Assembly (NCBI GenBank): GCA_016865935.1
Contig: VGOB01000012.1
Span: 1 to 42,925 of the forward strand
Source of the DNA: Chloroflexota bacterium
GTDB taxonomy: Bacteria > Chloroflexota > Anaerolineae > UBA4142
Reading direction: 5' to 3'
DNA: 42,925 nt
The position numbers were made by a program, and so were the translations under genes. Below are positions 39,557 through 42,925 of this stretch, one piece after another; the first letter of the stretch is position 1, and every line of letters starts with the position of its first letter. The notes beneath the pieces were generated by a model, which saw only the letters and a list, made by a program, of their open reading frames with translations, did no database searches and had not been told where the DNA came from.

Positions 39557-41020
39557 TTGCAAGCCGTATTCCTTCCAGCGCGAATCAACCAGCGCGCGAA
39601 TGTCACTACTCATCTCGATCTCCTGGGGCCATTTCTGATGCGGACCTGGGTCGCGCTCGGTTTTGCGCGTCGCGTCGATCCCCAGCTTGCCGCCGAAATT
39701 CTTTTCGAGTGACGCGTGATCGAGATCGTCGGTGGGACCGGAAACGATCTGCACGTCGCGGAGCGGATCGTAATTCGCGAGCACCTCGAACGCGACTTGG
39801 GACAAGTTATGTACGTTCACGTCTTCGTCCACGACGACGATCGTTTTCGTCAGCATCATCAAGCCCATCCCCCACAAACCGTACATCACTTTGCGCGGTT
39901 GACCTGGGTAGCGTTTCTTGATGCTCACGATGACGAGATTGTGAAACGCGCCTTCGGGCGGCATATTGATGTCAACGACTTCGCTCTGGAACATTTTGAT
40001 TAGCGGCAAAAACAATCGCTCGGTCGCCTTGCCCATCCACGCGTCTTCCATCGGCGGCTTGCCGACAATCGTCGTTGGATAAATCGCGTCGCGGCGATGC
40101 GTGATCGCGGTGACGTGCATCACGGGATAGTAATCCGCGTTCGAATAATAGCCCGTATGATCGCCAAACGGTCCTTCGAGTTTTTGTTCGCGCGGATCAA
40201 CATAGCCCTCGATGACGATTTCCGCGTCGGCGGGCACTTCAATCGGTTGCGAAACGCATTTCACCAAGTCAACCGATTTGCCGCGCAGCCAGCCTGCGAG
40301 CATCATCTCGTCAATGTCGGGCGGCAGCGGCGCAGAGCCAGCCCAGATGATCGCGGGATCGCCGCCGAGTGCAACCGCGACGGGAATTTTTGGCGAAGCC
40401 GCGCCGACGTCTTGCGCGACGCGCTGATGTTCCGCGCCGCCCTTGTGCCTCTGCCAGTGCATTCCAAGCGTTTGCTCATCGAAAACTTGGAGGCGGTACA
40501 TTCCGACGTTGCGCTTGCCCGTTTTCGGATCGCGGCTGAACACCGACGGCAGCGTGATGTAGCGGCCGCCGTCGTGTTGCCAGCATTTCAAAATCGGCAG
40601 CGCGTTCAGGTTGGGCGGGTCCATCACGATTTCTTGGCACGCGCCGCGCGTGACATAGCGCGGTTCGGTGTGGCGCAAGCCGTTCAGCATTTCCAAACCG
40701 CGTTGCGCTTTTTCGAGCAGACCGCGCGGCATATCCATCGAAATGAACTCGGACAATTTCGTGTTGAGATCGTCCAGCTGGTCCACGCCGAGCGCCCACG
40801 CCATTCGTTCTTCCGTGCCGAACAAGCCGATGACGACGGGCAGCGTTTGCTCACGCACGTTTTCAAAGAGGAGTGCGACGTTTTGATTCGTTGTCCCTTT
40901 CATCACGCGGTCGGCGATTTCAGTGATTTCCAAATCCTGACTGACGGGCGCGGTGATGCGTACGAGTCGTTTATTTTTTTCGAGGCGCGCGATAAATTCG
41001 CGCAGGTCGCGGTAAGCCAT
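39554..41020 (-). CDS. ubiD: UbiD-family decarboxylase
   Basis: A 488-residue prenylated-FMN-dependent decarboxylase. Typical stretches are MAYRDLREFIARLEKNKRLVRI at the start, LPILKCWQHDGGRYITLPSVFSRD (about 148-171), NVGMYRLQVFDEQTLGMHWQRHKGG (cofactor site, about 177-201), KLEGPFGDHTGYYS (about 277-290, active-site glutamate) and VVVDEDVNVHNLSQVAFEV. The UbiD R-E-E system appears complete. No ubiX partner is in the window, so the cofactor must be made elsewhere. With ubiA and ubiE it fits the late menaquinone steps (MqnL-like). The ATG at 41020 has GGAGG in front; promoter at 41051-41079. Confidence 0.93.
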   Translation of the reverse strand: MAYRDLREFIARLEKNKRLVRITAPVSQDLEITEIADRVMKGTTNQNVALLFENVREQTLPVVIGLFGTEERMAWALGVDQLDDLNTKLSEFISMDMPRGLLEKAQRGLEMLNGLRHTEPRYVTRGACQEIVMDPPNLNALPILKCWQHDGGRYITLPSVFSRDPKTGKRNVGMYRLQVFDEQTLGMHWQRHKGGAEHQRVAQDVGAASPKIPVAVALGGDPAIIWAGSAPLPPDIDEMMLAGWLRGKSVDLVKCVSQPIEVPADAEIVIEGYVDPREQKLEGPFGDHTGYYSNADYYPVMHVTAITHRRDAIYPTTIVGKPPMEDAWMGKATERLFLPLIKMFQSEVVDINMPPEGAFHNLVIVSIKKRYPGQPRKVMYGLWGMGLMMLTKTIVVVDEDVNVHNLSQVAFEVLANYDPLRDVQIVSGPTDDLDHASLEKNFGGKLGIDATRKTERDPGPHQKWPQEIEMSSDIRALVDSRWKEYGLQ

Positions 41021-41050
41021 CTTTTCCTCCAAGTTCAGCAAGCGGAGCGC

Positions 41051-41079
41051 ATCATAGCATCAAACGGGGTGATTGGCAA
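41051..41079 (-). promoter_or_regulatory. Promoter of the ubiD series
   Basis: TTGCCA (41079-41074), 17 nt, TATGAT (41056-41051) on the minus strand, about 30 nt before ATG 41020. Confidence 0.7.
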
Positions 41080-41083
41080 GCGA

Positions 41084-41115
41084 AAAAGATGCGCTCTGCT
41101 TTTCGCAGAGCGCAT
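41084..41115 (-). terminator. Intrinsic terminator after the DUF4926 gene
   Basis: Eleven-bp perfect stem ATGCGCTCTGC / GCAGAGCGCAT (41115-41105 and 41099-41089, loop of five), followed on the minus strand by CTTTTTCG. It closes the RHH-HNH-DUF4926 transcript before the ubiD promoter. Confidence 0.85.
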
Positions 41116-41140
41116 TCAGCCACAATCAAACCGCGCGTAT

Positions 41141-41383
41141 TTACGCTGCCATCACAAGCGAGCGCGTGGTGATGACATCGTTTGGATCGAGTTGCCGTAC
41201 TTGGTCTGGCGTCAATGTCAGCAGCGCGCGTGTCGTTCCATCTGGATTGACGAACTCGACTTCGTAGGCAAGGTGCGGACGCGTGTAGATTTCGACAATC
41301 GTGCCGAGGTCGCCTGTCAACACTTGGTCTTGCGGGAAATTGGTTGTGGTAATGATCGTGTCGAGTAACGTCAGCGGTTTCAT
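41141..41383 (-). CDS. DUF4926 protein
   Basis: An 80-residue beta-rich protein. MKPLTLLDTIITTTNFPQDQ, then GDLGTIVEIYTRPHLAYEVEF and TRALLTLTPDQVRQL match DUF4926 (L-x-D-x-V-x-L, G-x-x-GTIVEIY, xVEFxxxxGxTxALLTLxxxQ). The fold resembles a small SH3-like barrel. The biochemical role is unknown; it is often seen in toxin-antitoxin-like accessory clusters. It lies ten bases after the HNH gene and shares its transcript, ending at a strong terminator. Confidence 0.8.
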   Translation of the reverse strand: MKPLTLLDTIITTTNFPQDQVLTGDLGTIVEIYTRPHLAYEVEFVNPDGTTRALLTLTPDQVRQLDPNDVITTRSLVMAA

Positions 41384-41393
41384 TTGCCTCGCG

Positions 41394-41816
41394 CTAATCT
41401 TCGGGCGGATGCCAACCCGCCGAAATCCAGTTGCGGCGTACAGTCACCGCAACCAGGTTGTTCAAATTGAGTGCGACAACCGTCGCGCGCCCGCAAGCCG
41501 TTAGCCCGACAATCAGTTCGCCATTCTCGCTCCAAGCGAAATGTCGTTGCCACGCTTGGCTGCGCGGGTTGAACAATCGAACCATCCGTCCCGTTGATGG
41601 ATCGCGCCCGTGGGTCTGATCGCTTTTGAAAAGATTGCAAGAGTGACAAGCGAGCCAGAGGTTTGCTTCGTCGTCCGATCCGCCTTGGGATTGGGGCACG
41701 ATGTGTTCGATCTCCAGCGACCACGGCACGTACTCTTGGCGGGCGAGACAATAGCCGCAGCGATTGCGCGCCTGCGCGCGCACGCGTTCGCGCAGAGCAA
41801 CAGCAATCGGCGTCAT
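41394..41816 (-). CDS. HNH endonuclease family protein
   Basis: A 140-residue HNH nuclease. The zinc-knuckle CGYC (about 20-23) and CHSC (about 58-61) flank the catalytic LEIEHIVPQSQGGSDDEANLWLAC (about 34-57), giving a complete H-N-H metal finger with the general-base histidine in EHI. The C-terminal part (RLFNPRSQAWQRHFAWSENG, GRATVVALNLNN) is a conserved extension in this subfamily. The ATG overlaps the stop of the RHH-like gene by four bases, so expression is coupled. DNA is the likely substrate; whether it is a toxin, homing or repair-type enzyme cannot be told. Confidence 0.9.
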   Translation of the reverse strand: MTPIAVALRERVRAQARNRCGYCLARQEYVPWSLEIEHIVPQSQGGSDDEANLWLACHSCNLFKSDQTHGRDPSTGRMVRLFNPRSQAWQRHFAWSENGELIVGLTACGRATVVALNLNNLVAVTVRRNWISAGWHPPED

Positions 41817-42199
41817 GATTCGAGCGGCTGGCGTAATCCTCGGCGCACTGCTTCTGCCAACGCTTCGGATTGTCGAATCCAGAGTTGATTGTAGGTTTGC
41901 ATCAAGGCAAGCAGTTCGCGGCGTCCCTTTTCACTGAGCGTTCCTTCGCGCTGTTTGCTCAACAATTCGGTCAAGCGCCGACCCTGGCTTGGTTTCAGTT
42001 GCGCCTGACACAATGCGAGAATTTGACGCTCAGAAAGTGTTGCGATTGGCTTTTCCAACACGGGCGGAGACATTGGATTCAAGACGAGCGCGAGCGCATC
42101 GGCAAGTGTCTCGGAAAGATCGCGGCGGGTCAGCGTTGCCCAACGTTTGGCGTGTTCATACAGTTCGCTTGGCAGTGTGACGGTCACTTGGGTATGCAT
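41813..42199 (-). CDS. Ribbon-helix-helix-like protein coupled to the HNH gene
   Basis: A 128-residue protein. The N-terminus MHTQVTVTLPSELYEHAKRWATLTRRDLSETLADALALVL (read as MHTQVTVTLP then a two-helix unit) has the beta-strand/helix/helix look of CopG/Arc-type RHH. The remainder (TLSERQILALCQAQLKPSQG, RLTELLSKQREGTLS, SEALAEAVRRGLRQPL) is helical. The same pair, RHH-like gene followed with overlap by HNH, is recalled as common in cyanobacteria. The ATG at 42199 has GAGGTGG before it and a promoter at 42221-42249; the longer frame is rejected. Likely an autoregulator or antitoxin-type partner for the HNH protein. Confidence 0.7.
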   Translation of the reverse strand: MHTQVTVTLPSELYEHAKRWATLTRRDLSETLADALALVLNPMSPPVLEKPIATLSERQILALCQAQLKPSQGRRLTELLSKQREGTLSEKGRRELLALMQTYNQLWIRQSEALAEAVRRGLRQPLES

Positions 42200-42220
42200 A
42201 GTCCATCCACCTCTACGGTG

Positions 42221-42249
42221 ATTATAGCATGGCGGGGAATTGTGTGCAA
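42221..42249 (-). promoter_or_regulatory. Promoter of the RHH-HNH-DUF4926 genes
   Basis: TTGCAC (42249-42244), 17 nt, TATAAT (42226-42221) with TGC giving an extended -10, on the minus strand. Confidence 0.75.
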
Positions 42250-42257
42250 CTGCCTGC

Positions 42258-42614
42258 TCATTTCGCCGATTGAGAAAAGTAACGAGCCAATTCAATCAGC
42301 ACAGGTACAAGTTTCGCGGCGACATCAACAACCCGCTGAATCCACATCCAGACAACTTCCCTGCGATCCCCTTTGTCTCGTTCTCTTGACCTTCCGCGTT
42401 TTTGGTTCATACGGCTTTCACTTGAATTGGCCAATCCTTTTTTGTTCTTGGTGCTGCGTCTAATGGTCGTATCGGCGTTCAATTGTTTTGCTGCCGCACG
42501 GATGAGAAAACGTTTTGCGTCGGATTGCGAACACTCCAGCTGGGCAGCCAAAGCCGCAAGTTTGCGCCGTTCGGCTTCGCCACAGGGGGAAGTGAATCGC
42601 TCGAATTTCGCCAT
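42258..42614 (-). CDS. Second RHH-like small protein
   Basis: A 118-residue basic protein. Residues 4-45 (ERFTSPCGEAERRKLAALAA, then CSQSDAKRFLIRAAAKQL) fit the helix-turn-helix half of a CopG/RHH repressor, with the SxSDAxRxLIR pattern. A charged linker (RSTKNKKG, KRGRSRERDKGDRRE) follows, then a hydrophobic helix (VVWMWIQRVVDVAAKLVPVLIELARYF) that could be membrane-associated or a dimer helix. Start ATG 42614 follows GGGGAG; a longer frame reads through the operator. An 11-bp inverted repeat overlaps its -10, in line with autoregulation. No partner gene is identified with confidence. Confidence 0.6.
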   Translation of the reverse strand: MAKFERFTSPCGEAERRKLAALAAQLECSQSDAKRFLIRAAAKQLNADTTIRRSTKNKKGLANSSESRMNQKRGRSRERDKGDRREVVWMWIQRVVDVAAKLVPVLIELARYFSQSAK

Positions 42615-42619
42615 AAATG

Positions 42620-42660
42620 ATACTCCCCTTAGAATCACGATTCGATTCCAAGGGGAGTAT
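42620..42660. promoter_or_regulatory. Palindromic operator over the RHH-like gene promoter
   Basis: ATACTCCCCTT (42620-42630) and AAGGGGAGTAT (42650-42660) are perfect 11-bp arms, with an inner GAATC / GATTC pair. One arm covers the -10 (42656-42661) and the other the Shine-Dalgarno, so it may work as a protein operator or as an mRNA hairpin hiding the ribosome site. Confidence 0.7.
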
Positions 42661-42684
42661 AAATGGTTGCGCTTGACTTTGCAA
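42656..42684 (-). promoter_or_regulatory. Promoter of the second RHH-like gene
   Basis: TTGCAA (42684-42679), 17 nt, TATACT (42661-42656) on the minus strand; the -10 is inside the palindrome 42620-42660. Confidence 0.75.
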
Positions 42685-42686
42685 TG

Positions 42687-42707
42687 AAAAAACGTGTCAC
42701 GTTTTTT
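42687..42707. promoter_or_regulatory. Perfect A6/T6 palindrome upstream of the -35
   Basis: AAAAAACGTG and CACGTTTTTT with one central base, immediately upstream of the RHH-like gene's -35. Could be a protein-binding site or a compact two-way terminator for a gene beyond the right edge. Confidence 0.6.
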
Positions 42708-42734
42708 GACGCTTATTTTTCCTCCGCCATTCCC

Positions 42735-42810
42735 TAACTGTCGTGTTCCATAACATCGTACTCATTTTTTTGATCTCGTTAACTTGGTGGAGTCCCACGA
42801 CATCGTACAC
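42735..42810. repeat. Pair of related direct repeats
   Basis: On the minus strand GTACGATGTCGTGGGAC...AGTTA (42810-42780) and GTACGATGTTATGGAAC...AGTTA (42763-42735), about 47 bp apart, share roughly three quarters of their positions. Such paired sites fit a transposase-end or regulator binding region. Confidence 0.5.
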
Positions 42811-42925
42811 ACTTTGCGACGGCGATGCGAACGGCGAAACTCGGGGCGTAATGGGCACACCGGTTCCGCGATTTCATAGCGAAAGGTCTTGAGCCATCGC
42901 AAGGGTTGTTGTGCTGAACGCTGAT
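42762..42925 (-). CDS. Right-edge partial open frame, unidentified
   Basis: A frame entering from the right edge and ending at TGA 42762-42764. It reads RSAQQPLRWLKTFRYEIAEP and then a very basic stretch (RRSHRRRK) to KLTRSKK. It could be the C-terminus of an element-borne gene, since the direct repeats lie at its end, but no family is recognised and it may be non-coding. Confidence 0.22.
   Translation of the reverse strand, partial: QRSAQQPLRWLKTFRYEIAEPVCPLRPEFRRSHRRRKVCTMSWDSTKLTRSKK

Overview
The window reads as chromosomal DNA of a GC-rich bacterium, most likely a Chloroflexota (Anaerolineae-like) lineage. This is an inference from protein style, the GCG-rich codon use, the TGS-fused nucleoside kinase, the PATAN/small-GTPase operon, the ubiD/ubiA/ubiE genes and the many short interspersed repeats; no rRNA is present to confirm it. 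Gene density is high, most genes abut or overlap, and nearly every clear promoter has a sigma-70-type -10 with a 17-nt spacer.

Layout. 1-10.5 kb: a cut-off ORF, DNA polymerase III alpha (dnaE, minus), then on the plus strand a HEAT-repeat protein, an AEC-family transporter, a DEDDy exonuclease and an RNA m5C methyltransferase; a MATE exporter and argH follow on minus. 10.6-14.9 kb: a 59-residue HTH-like protein with its own promoter and terminator, a TGS-uridine kinase, and a PATAN (DUF4388) - small GTPase - V4R operon. 14.9-27.9 kb: an envelope/glycan region (LPG-synthase-like membrane protein, GT2, GT-C transferase, beta-helix lipoprotein, WecA-like transferase, a 1260-aa O-antigen-ligase/TPR protein, a methyltransferase) interrupted by proC and a TumE/TumA toxin-antitoxin pair whose toxin is frameshifted. 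28-31.6 kb: dnaN, then a minus-strand tatA-tatA-tatC-crp group in which both TatA proteins carry a C-terminal zinc ribbon. 32-41 kb: an acyl-CoA ligase (plus), then a long minus-strand series ubiD - four-helix-bundle protein - ubiA - ABC importer (binding protein, ATPase, ASCH protein, permease) - ubiE (frameshifted) - MOSC, which looks like late menaquinone synthesis with an embedded ABC importer. 41.1-42.9 kb: a ribbon-helix-helix-like/HNH/DUF4926 cluster, a second RHH-like gene under a palindromic operator, and an unidentified edge.

The most striking property is not a gene. About twenty short tracts of degenerate tandem repeats, mostly with a 7-nt period, lie between or inside genes. Each locus has its own unit, and many tracts have two opposite arms able to fold as hairpins. 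They fill gaps exactly from stop codon to start codon, supply stop codons, leaders and even start-codon contexts, and run in frame through dnaE, argH, a GT-C transferase, a methyltransferase and an ABC ATPase, where 7-nt units give 7-residue protein repeats. The architecture resembles the heptanucleotide STRR repeats of cyanobacteria. A second family, about 110-bp palindromic MITE-like elements, occurs three times (one copy nested in a heptamer tract), with a further nested composite element at 31.7-31.96 kb.
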